Below are positions 11,448-24,159 of a DNA stretch of 64,000 bases, in pieces. Both the position numbers and the translations under genes were made by a program. This DNA is from Dimorphilus gyrociliatus (taxonomy: Eukaryota; Annelida; Polychaeta; Dinophilidae), in contig CAJFCJ010000005.1 of assembly GCA_904063045.1 (NCBI GenBank), forward strand, positions 3,156,165-3,220,164, given 5' to 3'. How positions within the stretch are numbered: position 1 is the stretch's first letter; every line of letters begins with the position of its first letter. The notes below the pieces were generated by a model. That model saw only the letters and a program-made list of their open reading frames with translations, was not told the origin of the DNA and ran no database searches.

Positions 11448-12770
11448 TACCAGCAACCAATTCTATAAAATAGTTGATTTACATCCTTTCGTAGTCCTGC
11501 AAAGATTATTCGATTACTTGCTTCCGCTAATTAGGACTACCCCTCAAATGAGCATTTATTAAATCGACGTGGCGGCGGCAGCTGACGACACATACCACTA
11601 TTATCAAACTACAATTACCAGCTGTAAAAAGGACAAAGTCCTTTCAAGTGTGATAAAAAAATTGATATGAGATTCATATCTACTGATGAACGAAAGACTG
11701 TCGTAGTTTTTCTAAAAATTCAATACTGCTTCTTCATGTCTCGTGAGAATGATTAAGCAAACACGTTTATTCTTTTCTGTAGACCTATTCAATTGTTTTT
11801 ACATATACCTGATATGCACGAACAGCTGAGTGACATCAGTAGGTCCCTACATAATTTCGACAATCAATGCATAGTCTTGCATAATATCCATTAAATTTAC
11901 AGTAGAAGTATGACTACGTCGATCTATGGCTTACAGATCGTTAAGTTAATAAGAAGTATTAGGATTAAGATGGCCTACTGAAGTGTAATTTAAACTGATA
12001 TATTTTCGTTGTTTAGACTTACGTTAGGTAGTAATTCAACTTCTAGAATCTTGAAATTTCCTTCAAATGAATTGTTAATCCAAAGTTAAGGCACAGATTA
12101 TTTAGACAACCCCGCCCTTTTGGGGTAACAAACCGAGAAAATTTAGTGAAAAACTGAGAAGAGGGCCGCCATTGAAATTAGACTCATTTGCATAATATAG
12201 ACGGGAATGCCTAGCAATATAAAACTTCGTTAGCAACAAAATTTTAGCACAAAGTAAAAGTTTATTTTAAGAAATATTATCTGTAAAATAAAAACAAAAT
12301 TTTTAATTATTAGTTCTAAAAATAAATGGAAAGTACCTAGAATTAATATAAAATAATAATTTTGTCGCTTCAGGCAGATTTGGGGCTAAAATATGGTTCG
12401 ATCCTGTTGTTAATAGTTTTTTTCCCAATTAAAGAAATAATTAAAAAATAATTTTTACGTATTAATTTAATGAATTTAGAAAAACAAATTATGATAAAAA
12501 AGATGGACACCGTAAAACAAAGGTAGATCTAATTTCGTTGGATCCCTTAAAAGTAATCAAAGTTCTTATTTGTGCCTTTTATTGGTATAATTCGGACAAT
12601 ATAGCCAATGTTACTTGGAAAATCAAAAGATGTTATTAGTTATTAGTTTATAATCAATTCTTCATTTCTGGAAATGGATCCAATATTGAATATATTTTAG
12701 GTGCCTACCAATTTTGACTGGGATCCGTATATTCGTGTTGTTTGTTTTTGTTCAGAGTACCTTCTCGAAA
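11448..12770. other. Divergent intergenic region between NCOA and FBXO10
   Basis: Separates the start codons of NCOA (-) and FBXO10 (+), so it should contain both promoters and 5' UTRs. Visible elements are a GC-rich GTGGCGGCGGCAGCTG segment near 11570 and an acceptor-like TTGTTCAG just before the FBXO10 start. The remainder is AT-rich and unremarkable. Confidence 0.5.
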
Positions 12771-15700
12771 ATGCTCAAATTGAAGGGTTATTATATTGAC
12801 AAGGTCAACCCTAGAGGAAGTTCTCAAGTTAATTGCAAATCAAATTCAAAAGCTAGTGAACGTCAGGAAATTCTCCAATTACCAGTTGAAATCTGGAGAA
12901 TAATATTTAATTTTTTATCCCCGTTTGATCTTTGTCGATGCGTATGCGTTTGCAAACAATGGAACACTATTATATACAGCTTAGATATCACAACGTGGCG
13001 ACGACTATTTCTTTCTTCTCACGAATGGCGCCATCCCCATTGGCCATGCGAAGAAGCCGAACCGACGAAGCCCTGGAGAATTCTGTACCGAGAAAATTTC
13101 CTTATATCAAAAATGTGGTGCCAAAAATCTATGCAAAGTGTCTCTTGTCTGCATGTATTTAAACGAAGGCGAGAACGAAAGATAATTAATGTTGGTTCTG
13201 GATTTGAACATGAAACCCTTCGCAGTGCTTTAAATGTAGCTTGTGAATATGATAGAATAACTTTACATCCCGGTGTCTACGACGAACAATTCGAAATGTC
13301 TTCAAAACTTCCTTTAGAATTAGTTGGTTGTGGGCCTCTTGGTTCAGTAGTGATCGTTGTTTGTATAGAACAAAATGCTCTTACTGGTCGATTATGTAAT
13401 TTGGTTCTCCGAGCCCCATGGTTCACAGGGTATATGCTGAAGATAAGCTTGGGGCATTTACAAGTAGATAATTGTCGATTTGAGGACGGCCAGATTCTAG
13501 TTCAAAATCCAGGTAGCTGCCTCATAAGGTACACAGAATTTGTTAGAGCCCACTTAGCATTACATCACGTTAGCGTAAGCGTAATTGAAAATTGCTATTT
13601 TTCAACCGATAATACTGCAATACAGGTAAGGTTTCTTGAAAATTACAAGGTTTCTTTACGTAATAATAAATTAATAGATACAAGGTCCGCCAAAGGAACA
13701 TAATGGTAATTGGACATATTACAATTTAATTCGACACAGCTACTCTAAACAATGTCGAAGGGATGATGGAGAGGATACCGTTTCAAATTATGCTGTCCCT
13801 TCCAGCTACAGTTGCATCCAACTTGGAAAAGTGATTTAATTAAATCTATTATTCTCTATTTTTTGCAATCAACCGTCTTGTTTTCTTTCATAGGCTCAAA
13901 ATGAAACAGTCAATAGTAACGTTCCAAATAAATCTGCGGCTGAATTCTGTATTGGTGGTGCGAGTGCCGCAGCTGCAAGTTGTTTTGTCGGCTCCTATAT
14001 TGATTGGGAGTCGGTCTTAGATTCTGATTCTGATCATAGTTACTCCACAGATACAGGTAATACCGATTTTCCAATTGAAATCAAGCTCTTTATGTTTTAT
14101 ATTTCTCTTTTTAGAATAGTAACTTTTTTATATTTATCAATTTTTTAAGTTTCTAAAGAGTTTAAGCTAATTTTCTTTTTTCAGAGTTTGATAACCAAGT
14201 TCCAGCCAGTAATACTTACGATAAAAAGCAACAAAATAGCTCAACTGTACCACACTCTGAATTATTTACCAGCGACGTCTCGTCAACCATAGATTCATGC
14301 GTAACTGTTAAGTATGGAAAATTGGGTTGTCAAGTAGATTTGTCTAATCTTTTAAGAGGAGAAAGTAAACTTTATGTTAGCAATTAAATTTAAAAATTCA
14401 ATGTCATAAAAATTTACAATTGATAAACTCTTTTGAACAGAGCGCCATTAAGCATACTATTGGTCCTGTCATTCGCTACTGCCTAATTGAGAAAGGTCAA
14501 GGTGGTATAAGTGTAACAGTTAGTGCTCAAGCGCATTTATGGTATAATCGTCTCTTGAATTTAACCTTTGGTGTTCGATGTTTGCAAAATTCTAAGGTTG
14601 GTTTCTTGCTTTCTTGTAAATTTTTTATCAACTGCTCGAGTTTACAGCCAGAAAACGGTTGATTTATTCTATTTAAATTATGGTAAATTTTTTCATTTAG
14701 GTTGTAATACTTGGAAATGAGATTAAAAACTGCAGGTCTTCCGGAATTTTTATGAGACTTCATGCTAATGGTATAATTGCAGGTCAGATATCATAATATA
14801 ATTAACATCCTATTAAACTATCACGATTCTTTACTCTTCATAAAATATACAGGCAATGACATTAGTGAAATGTCTGAAGCTGGAATCGATATAAGAAAGA
14901 ATGCTGATCCTTTGATAATAGTAAGGAAGTGCCAATTCGCAAAAAAAAATTCCAACTTTTTCCTTCGTTTATATGAAAATAAAATCTGTTTTTTTTTTTT
15001 GCATCTAACTTATTACAGTCAAACAAAATACACGGAGGAAAGCGATCCGGTATTGTTGTTCTTGGAAACGGTCGAGGGACAATAAAGTCAAATGATATAT
15101 ACGATAACAAAGAGGCAGCCGTTTATATATTGTTTAAAGGAAATCCATATGTGATGTTGGTTAAATCCTTATATTTTCCAATTTTTTTTTCACTTTTATT
15201 TCTTATAATTTATGATTTCGTAATAATAAAATAGCGAGAATAAAATATACAATGGATCAGCTAATGGGATAGCTGTTAGTGAAGATGGAAGAGGTTTCAT
15301 TATTAGTAAGGCACACGTCTTTGTTAATTATTGTCCTCTTTGCATTTATCCCGTCTTATTACAGACAATTTAATTAGCAACAACCGATGGAATGGAATCG
15401 ATATACGAAGCGGCGGAGAACCAAGAATAGTATCCAATCTTATATGTTCTAGTTATTGTCACGGACTTGTAATTGGACATAAATCAGTCGCATCTGTAGA
15501 AAACAACATTATATCTTGTAAGCCAGTTTTCGCTATTGCTCTAGTTTTTATTAATTTATTGAATTTCTTATTTTTATATAATCAGTTCCATCTTTCTCTT
15601 TTACATTGTATATTATTTTTATAGCAAATTACGGAAGCGGGATAGTAGTTTGTGGCGGACTACCACATATACAAGGCAATCAAATTTACAGTAATAGGGA

Positions 15701-17080
15701 ATACGGCATTGTATATATGCAATCAAGCAGGGTAATTATAGAAATCGTTGTGGTAAATTGGTGATAAATCAATCAGGACATGCAAATATTTCATATAGAT
15801 TGAAAATGAACCGTCAGTCTCATCAGCGGATGACAGCAGTGATTCTAGTAGTGATTCCGATCGAGCACACTCGCACTCCGAACGAACTAAAAGATGGCCA
15901 GATAAATCTGATTTTCATGTATCATCGGCGAATGTTCAATATAACACATTCTCTTTCAATCATCAAGGAGGAATTCGAATAGAATGTGCCTATCAAATAC
16001 GACTAACGGCCAATACAATACACGCTAATAGAGGAACTGGAGTTGTTTTTATGCAGCCATCATCCGTTTTATTACAGACTACTTCAATAACCTGCAATGC
16101 TGGAAGTGGGATCTGCGTTCAACGAGGAGCAAAGGTTAAAACAAATATTTTAAGAGGAATTCGTTGCAAGTTTACTTTATCCTCCTTTTTTTTATCCAGG
16201 CTGATATATCCGGTTGTGGGATATATGATAATTGCGGTCATGGGGTTGATATAAGTGGACAAGTTCATTTAACAGAAAGCGATGTTTTTAATAATCAAAT
16301 TCATGCTGTTTTCTTAAATGAAACTTCTGAGGCCATGGTTTGTACTTTTCTTTCATTTAAACAAGATAAAGAGTGGCAGTATCGACATAATGAAGAGAAA
16401 TTTTAATAAATCTAGATTAAAAGAGATAGGCGTTTATATATAAATAGATAGAGAATATTACGTATATAATATGCATATGTAAGTACATATTGTATTTACA
16501 CTAATTACTTATAATAAGAATAGATTATTTAGTAGGCTTGTCTATATTTTTAGCATTTAAAATAAATCAGTGTATGTTAATACGTTCACACTTCACAGAT
16601 CGAAGATAATCGTCTTCACGCCACACATGATTACAGTCTGGGCATGCGAGATGGTGCCAATGGATCTGTGAAATATAATCAAGTTTATAAGGGCAAATAC
16701 GAAGAACTCTGCACTCTTCCAAGTAACGGCGTTCGCATTTCATTCTCTAACAATTGCAGCAATCGAAAAGTTTTCGTGTAAGTCTAAACGTCATTGGTCT
16801 ATTGATTTTTGCCTTTTTATTTATTCTACCTCATTCCTGCAGCGAAAGAGGTTTAGAGTCTTATCTAGACGACCCTCCACCACGACCTCACGTAAGCAAT
16901 TTATTTTCCTTTAACTAGTGCTTACTATTTCCCCTTTATTCTCTAAAGATACACTTACCGAAGAGTATAAATCCGGTTACGCCTGCTCGGTATAAAACTT
17001 CTTGCAGCTTAGTGAAACCTATTAGCGGCAATGGTCAGTTTACCGGAACATACGGGAGTATGGTTTGTCAAATCCTCTGA
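12771..17080 (+). CDS. FBXO10: F-box only protein 10, SCF substrate receptor with beta-helix repeats
   Basis: Predicted 989 residues. Exons: 12771-13625, 13678-13830, 13894-14056, 14185-14375, 14441-14596, 14701-14782, 14853-14920, 15019-15155, 15235-15305, 15365-15517, 15625-15731, 15799-16134, 16200-16337, 16599-16777, 16843-16891, 16949-17080; phase is continuous and introns are mostly 50-130 bp. An F-box sits at about residues 34-80 (LQLPVEIWRIIFNFLSPFDL). It is followed by the FBXO10-specific segment FKRRRERK and then by right-handed beta-helix (PbH1/CASH) repeats to near the C-terminus, for example HGGKRSGIVVLGNGRGTI and NRWNGIDIRSGGEPRI. By family, it joins SKP1-CUL1 to present substrates for ubiquitylation. 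The ATG was chosen as the first Met after a possible acceptor. Two donors are non-GTAAG (GTTAGC at 14376, GTTGGT at 14597) but are required by phase. Length matches vertebrate FBXO10 (about 950). Confidence 0.93.
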
Positions 17081-17271
17081 TGATGGATGATTAACTCATT
17101 CTTTACTCTATCGTTAATGAATTCGAGGAAACAATCTTATTGCATTTACTTACATGTGCAAGCTATTTTGTTGCTCACTGGAAAAGTCTAGTCATATTAT
17201 TCTTTTTAGTGTGTTCTATTTGTATTAGCTCTGCAATGTGTTTGCACATATAGGATAAAGCCGAATTGATT

Positions 17272-17277
17272 AATAAA
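17272..17277 (+). terminator. Polyadenylation signal for FBXO10
   Basis: Canonical AATAAA about 190 nt after the FBXO10 stop codon, in the correct orientation. Confidence 0.6.
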
Positions 17278-17715
17278 ATCTGTGGAGAATCTCTCTATAC
17301 CTCATTTTCCTGCTCGGCGACGTACGAATATTAACAAATACTTCAAAGAAATAGCGAATATATACAATAAACAAGAGTATAATATTAAATATTATTTATT
17401 ATTTTAATTTTATTTCGTTATTTTTTTTGCTGACAGGGTAGATAATAACATACGCAAGGATTATATATGTATTAACACACAACTTAGCCTTTTATACACT
17501 TTTTTCTTGTAGATAAGGATATAAAAAGACAGAAAATACTTTTAAATTAATAATTATATTATAGAAGTACCTTGCAATTGTTTATCTTTCCTTATTACTA
17601 TAGAAACGAATGTCAGAAGAATATGTCAGTTAGAGGAAATAAATACATTAGATTTATAAATTTTATATATACATCTTTGAAGAAGCAGTTGGATTATTTC
17701 GTGAAAATTCCTTTC

Positions 17716-19298
17716 TCAGCGAAAATGTGAAATTAGCTCAATTGGCAGGGGAAAGATGATTGTGGAATTTTTCTCGCTAGATATTGTTGATAGCGTTTGC
17801 TGTTGAGTATAAGAAAATGATATAGTATTAGATAAATAAAATTGATCCTAAGCTAAAGTAACTATTTCCTCATTCTTTCGTGAGGAAAAAAGAAACAGGT
17901 TTAGCGATGAAGAGGAAAGAGTCAAAGTTAAATATCTTTAACCCGAGGGTTTGCTGGGTTAAAACGTTTTTTCATTGGTTTTGCATCTGTAACTCTATTT
18001 CAGCTAATATATTCTATATTGTAAGTTACTTACGAGGTACCGTAGTTGTAAAGCTGCTGGACTTTCAGCCATTACATCAGCTGCCTCTTTCAGAGCTCTT
18101 GCTGAATCGTTCTCCCCTTCGGCGGCAATTACCTAAAAATACGGAAATTGGCCTCAAGTTTCTGAGCATTGATTAAAAGTAAAAAGAAGAGGAAAAGGAA
18201 AAATATGTTATTTCTTTTTGTTATTGGTTCATTCATACCTTGGCTCTAGCTTCCCTTGCGGCTTCCGCCTCAGCCGCCATGGCCCGTTGTAATTGAACCG
18301 GAAGCCGCACGTCTTTGCTGTTCATGTGCAATATCGAATATAATTAGGCGAGGGAAAAGGGAGGGTAGTAAAGCAAATGAATATGAGAAACATAAGTATT
18401 TGCTAAACAATTCCCTGTTTGCGCAATAACCCGTTACTTACATTTCAACCCGTTCCACCCGAATTCCCCAGTTATCCGTCGCATCATCGAGCGTTGACTG
18501 CATGGAATTACTGATAGTTTCTCTTTCGCTTAATATTTCACTTAAGTTTTTCGTTCCCAGAACATTTCTCAAAGTCGTTTGTGCGAGAAGACGGGTACTG
18601 TGATGGGCGTTTTCAACATTTGCCACTGAGACTGTTGCATTACTGACTCGGTAATAGACAACAGCATCGACCGACACCGTCACTGAATCCTTCGTTAAGA
18701 CCTCTTGAGGCGGAACGTCGAAGGAGACGGTCCTTAAGTCCACTTTCGTATAGCTTTCGATGCAGGGTAGAACAAAGAAAATGCCAGGTCCTTTAGCCCC
18801 TCCGGACAAAAGTCGTCCCAAACGGAAAATAACAGCTCGTTCATACTCTTGCACAACTTTCATACAAACGCATAGGGAGAGGGGAAACGTTACGAAGACC
18901 AAGAGCCATGAGAAGAGCGTTAACAACCACCCACAGCAACCTAAACCTTCTTTGCTGTCGTCGGCTGATAAGAGAGATTCTATTTTATAAGCTAATCTAC
19001 GTCTAATCCCCGAATAATCTCTTATATACTTTATAAAGAGGAAATACTAATCGATAAACGAGAAGACTTATTTATAACACCGGTATAGTTAAATGCAATT
19101 TATGAAATATATACAATATATAGTGTTTTACTTTAATTCTATGTACATCATAGTCCGTTAAGCATATATATATAATATAGTATATAATATATCTAATATT
19201 AGTTTAAGGATTAAATAAAAAAAATTATCTTTACCGTAATTGTATCCTGTTCTAGGGTTGAAGGTGGTCTTGGGAGCAGACCCATTATCTGTAATCAT
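17716..19298 (-). CDS. STOM: Stomatin paralogue A (PHB/SPFH membrane protein)
   Basis: Predicted 287 residues, close to human stomatin. Exons in coding order: 19298-19235, 18979-18442, 18317-18239, 18132-18034, 17799-17716; phase is continuous. The short N-terminus carries a GLGCCGW motif whose cysteines could be palmitoylated, followed by a hydrophobic hairpin at about 38-60. The PHB/SPFH domain follows ([58 protein letters not shown]), and the protein ends with the [11 protein letters not shown] oligomerisation segment typical of stomatins. By family, it forms oligomers on the inner plasma membrane or endosomes and regulates channels. It lies head to head with paralogue B (23822-26081). One 538-nt exon spans what is five exons in paralogue B. 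A second candidate first exon lies at 21602-21686. Confidence 0.92.
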
Positions 19299-21260
19299 TT
19301 TCGGTTAGAAGGACGTCTTCACTAATATTAACCGCTTTAACTTTTGTACATGCAACTATATCCGTTTTTTTTTCCTTTTTGGAAAAAAGTCTAGAAGGGG
19401 TATTTAATTACGTTTACCTTGCAGCACGAGCATCTTAAGCGATGTCTCGAGAGCTGTGGTGAAATGTACGCTGTTTAATTAGCGATTTTCGCCCTCTATC
19501 GAGCGTTTTAAGTTTGATTGCAATTCCTCTTTTTTCTAATCTTATTAGAGAGGGGAGTGGAAAAACGTTGTCACAATCGATAAACGTTGTTTTGGTGATA
19601 AAAACCTCCTTAGTCATCCCAACCTAATAGCAATAAATCGGCCCGTGAACTTAGTACTAACCAGAATGCATAGGATTATTCCAATTCTCCTGCATTAAGC
19701 CTTCGTTCACGAACACTTTTAGCATATGATTAATTCATATTTTTAAATATACGCATTTTACCATTAACAATTGAACATATGTTTGCAATAATATTAACGC
19801 TTACATCTGTACAGAGACATCTCACAATAAAAATAATTATTCTGAAATAAGTTACAAATAGGCCTAAATGCTTTATTTATTAAAATATAAAGAGGGCATA
19901 TTTTAACGAGCATAAAAATAAAATGTTACTTTCTAGTTATCAGATGCTTTTAGAGTCATGTCTTATTTACGTATAGCTCAGTTGTTTTTTTGTCTGTTTT
20001 GCGGCCTTCTGTCAGTCAATAAGCCCGACGTTCACTTAGCTATTTTTCATTAAATAGGTAGCTAATAAATTCGATGAGAGACAAATAGACTGGATTATTC
20101 TCTCCATTTCTCTTTCTCTATCTCTTTCGTCTTCTTTTTATCTCTATTTTGTCTCGTACATGTCATTGCTATAATTTTACCCGTCCCCTACCAATTATGG
20201 TTAGCCCTGCAACACTCCATTTCCCATTTCCTTTTCCCACTCTACTTCAATCCTATTTTATCTAACATTTTCCATACCGTCAATTTTCATAGGTAATACC
20301 CAATTTGGTTTTTGCCGCATGGCGTCCAAACAATAATCTGACAATGTTATCATTCTGATTACGCAATTTAACAGTAACAGTGTATGCATTAAAATAATTA
20401 TCATCAATACGGAACGTAGCACAACTACTGAACGTATAACCGGAAATAAATTAGTGTACGTCAACACAGGAACGAGGGAGAAGAGAGATTTTTCCCATAA
20501 GTGTATTTATATACAGACTATACATATATATATATATATACGTATACATCTATGTATCTATACGCATATATGTATATAGCTATATGTTATAATATATTTT
20601 CTTATTCCTTCATTTCCCTAGTTACGATAGAACACCTCAGAAAATCACGCAAAGCCTCTTCCCTTCGACGTCCCATCGAATTGCGTTACCATAGAAACAA
20701 CGTAGTGACGTTTGATGGTAAAAGGCGTTCAAAAAGTATGTGTTCGTTAACGGGCCTCTTTTGTGGACTAGAAAAAACCTATCGATTTTTGGTAGTCGGT
20801 CAACTTTGTTCGTATAAACATAAATAATATAATATAAATAAAAATAAATGTGTTTCTTTGTCTATTTATATACCTAAATATATGTGTATATAGGTCTATA
20901 TACAGCATATACAGTATTTACAGCATATAGAGTATACACAGTATATACAATATAACAATATATGTTTATATGAACGAGGGTGAAAAAAAACAGTTGCATG
21001 CAGAGCACTAGTTAAGATTTCGAAATATTACTTTACATTTTGCATATAATATACAGTATATATATATATAGGATATAAATCTGCGCAAATCCCAGATATT
21101 ATAAGTGTTTATATAAATATATATCTATTACGTAACGGTAGCAAAATACATAATTATATATTCATTTAATAACTAAATCTATTTATGCGGCTAATTTCTG
21201 CATAAACACAAGGCATAATATATATATATACACACATACATATATATATAAATATATTAA

Positions 21261-21293
<33 letters not shown>

Positions 21294-21601
21294 GCTATAT
21301 ATATATTTATTTATATTTTTTCCCAAGATAGACAATCTATTAAATAATTCTTTCCCCTTTTGCAGTATTACCTTCTTTGCAATCTTTTAGCGAAAGTACA
21401 GTTTTAATTATTCAATCTTTATTAATATTGGGATATTGTTTTAAATGTTATGATTGTCTTCTAATGTGTATAAATATATACAGATATATATTTTAAGCTA
21501 TAGTATATGTGTGTCTTTTATATTTTATATTCATTCGTATTGAAGCATAAAGCGGAAAGTTTTATTACAGAATATATTAAATATGCATTTTTTGGTTTTA
21601 C
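19299..21601. other. Upstream region of stomatin A, microsatellite-rich
   Basis: No coding signal seen. It contains T/C-rich stretches near 20100 and several (TA)n tracts (about 20525-20540 and 21265-21292). Around 20890-20950 there is a cluster of short repeats of the type ACAGCATATACAGTATTTACA. If the 21602-21686 exon is used, most of this is an intron. Confidence 0.45.
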
Positions 21602-21686
21602 CTCGTAGTTCGTCGCTCATCTCGATTTGCTCATTATTATGGTGCTCCATTAACGAATCTCCCTCACCAGCTTCCAATTCCGACAT
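21602..21686 (-). CDS. STOM: Candidate alternative first exon of stomatin A
   Basis: ATG at 21686 opens 28 acidic codons (starting MSELEAGEGD) that end in a phase-1 donor G|GTAAAAC. That phase matches the stomatin A second exon (18979) exactly, giving ...MSDELR joined to ESLLSADD. A CRE palindrome and a CTCF-like motif lie 50-80 bp upstream. It would be used from a separate promoter about 2.4 kb upstream of the other first exon. Compatibility is seen in sequence; use is inferred. Confidence 0.45.
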
Positions 21687-21760
21687 ATCATCTCGCTGAT
21701 CGCACTTTTTTTCTCCTTTTGCATTTTGCAAACTGCGCCACCTAGCGGCACGCTACGTTG

Positions 21761-21768
21761 TGACGTCA
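21761..21768. promoter_or_regulatory. CRE palindrome
   Basis: Full palindromic TGACGTCA, 75 bp upstream of the alternative stomatin A start. This is the normal location for a CREB/ATF site in a promoter. Confidence 0.45.
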
Positions 21769-22853
21769 TATCGACGCCGACGCTATCTGTCGACGATCGT
21801 CTCCTTAGTTTTTATTTTTTTACCAAACTGAAAATGTTCACCAGACGATCAACTTTGTAATTATGAAAGAATCTTATAGAAGAGACAGTAAAGACAGCAT
21901 TGGTAAGTCTATAAATACCAAAAGAGTGTTTGTTTATTCTCTCGTATATAGTTTTGCAGAGGTGCAATAGGAAGTTGTAGGTTAAGCCCCAACAACTGCA
22001 AAATGCTCTACAGATAGATAAAATGTAGTATAAAAACGAATTTATTTACAAGTTTATATTTATTCTCATCCTTATTCCCTTTTACCGCTGAAGTAATAGA
22101 CTACCAAGAAAAAAGCCAACAGATTGAATTCACATTTCCCAAACATATCCTCTGCAAAAATCGATGTCTTCCAACTATAATAATTTGACGCAATAGTTTG
22201 TGAGACGCAAAAAATATCGTATATCGCGCTACTTTCTAACTAGGTCTAATATTAATATATATATATATATATATTTGTAGTGTAATATAACAAGGATAGT
22301 AAGTGCAAATTGACCGATAAAGGAGATGAATAAAAATTAGAAGACAAGCTTGATAGCAATGTAGACAGTTTTGTATAAATACAAATATATAAATATATGT
22401 ACAAACATATATTTGCAAATATATAAACATAGTTGTATGAGTATCTCTTCAATAATAAAGGCATATACTGTATACTAATATAAATATAGGAATATATATT
22501 CTGTATATATACAATATATACGTAGAGTTTACGAAAAATACTATGTTAAACATAATGTACAAGAGAGAGAGAGGCATGTGAACGCGTTCAAAAGCACACG
22601 TGTACTCAAAACATACATGTTTAAATGCGATATATGTTCTTTATGTACATATCTAAAACATTAGAGAGAACGTACACATTAGGCTCTCATAGTTCTCACT
22701 TTGCAGAAGCGTCAGTCATAGTTTACCGCCTATTTTCCGTTCTTCCGCTTTGATAGCCCCCTATCCTATCCCACTGATTTTGATATATCATACAAAAAGA
22801 AAAGGCCTCTATTTTTAGGTTTCGCCGGAAGGCAAGGGCACGACGACGAAGCA

Positions 22854-22902
22854 ATGATGGTTGGGCGTCGCGAGCGTCTAAGTTCTACTGGATACACAGT
22901 CG
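22854..22902 (+). CDS. STOM: Candidate alternative first exon of stomatin B
   Basis: ATG ATG followed by 14 more codons (MMVGRRERLSSTGYTV) ending in a phase-1 donor G|GTAAAT, which matches the stomatin B exon at 24730. It competes with the 23822-23885 exon. Both are plausible and could represent two promoters. Confidence 0.4.
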
Positions 22903-23821
22903 GTAAATATTAAAAGAAAAAAATTTATAGATCTCTTTTGTCGTTCATAAATTGTTTATTTATTCTGTATTTGGTTTTTAAAAATCATAAATTATGCACG
23001 ATAATTGATTGGTTTATTTATACGTTAAGGATGAGAAGGAATATAAAAAGGACGACCGCGCCTTCGTTCGTTTTCTTCTCAGCCCCTGGGGAGGGTCGCA
23101 ATGCTTCCTTTCGCGCATCTGTAAATGAATTTAGCAAATGGTCTCTTCTTATTCTTTGTCGCCTGTTTGCTTTAGACATATTTCATTTTCGAAAACAATT
23201 GGCCAGCCTAATCGATTTCCAGTTGAATCGAAAACTTAAATACTAATTTTAACATTAATAAAAGCACAAGGCTTCAAGGTTGTTAGGGGTTAATTATAAA
23301 ATCTCAGAAGAGCGTTGAAAGAGTGTAATTTCAGAGTGGATAAAAATGAAATATAAAATGAAAAATAGACAGGAGGACGTAACAGGAAGACTTTCTTCCT
23401 TTGTTACTTCCAGAAAAGTGTCACTTCAATCAATTGGGACTTCTCGTCAGTAGAACATAAATTGTGCGTGAATGATAAACAGTTCTATAAATAGTGAAGA
23501 GAGACGTATAAATATATAACGCTACTCCAATAGGCAAAGAAATTAATCTATTCCAATCATTTTGAATTGCCTTTAACTACATATGAATTATGTAAAAGTT
23601 CTTCTAGTTAGTTTAACGTATTTTTTCGAAACAAGGAGATATTTTTACTTTTTTCGCGGAAGTTGCCTAGACGACCGAAATAAATGATCAGCGCTTGCGC
23701 ACGTAACGAAAAAAATAGAGTGAGAGACGCCTAGTATTCAAGCGCCTTAAGACTAGGCGTCACTGGCAATATTCATATGTCTAGCAACAGAATAGCTGAC
23801 GCTAGTGCATTAGACGCCAAT

Positions 23822-24128
23822 ATGCACCCCTCTTCAGGAGCATCCCACGAAAAAAGGATACAATTATGCTACGAAGAGGATGGAGGTATTAATATATATA
23901 TATATATACAGTAGATGTATATATATGTAAAGTTATATATGTATATATCGAATAGAAGCAATAGGAATAAAAGACTCATGAAACTGTCAAGTAATTTGCA
24001 ATTATTATATAGAAAAGAAAGAAACGAATTATAAAAGTTTAAGAAGAGACTAAGTGATCGAGAGAGAAAGAATGAGTCTGTATATGTTAGAGTGTCAGTG
24101 TGAGAGTAGGAGAGAGAGTGGGAGAGAG

Positions 24129-24159
<31 letters not shown>

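Noticed and set aside
19435-19617. 60-codon minus-strand frame upstream of stomatin A
   Set aside because: It has an ATG but no splice connection and no recognisable motif; likely chance.
22938-23246. 102-codon plus-strand frame downstream of the alternative stomatin B exon
   Set aside because: No start context, no domain; it lies where a stomatin B intron is expected.
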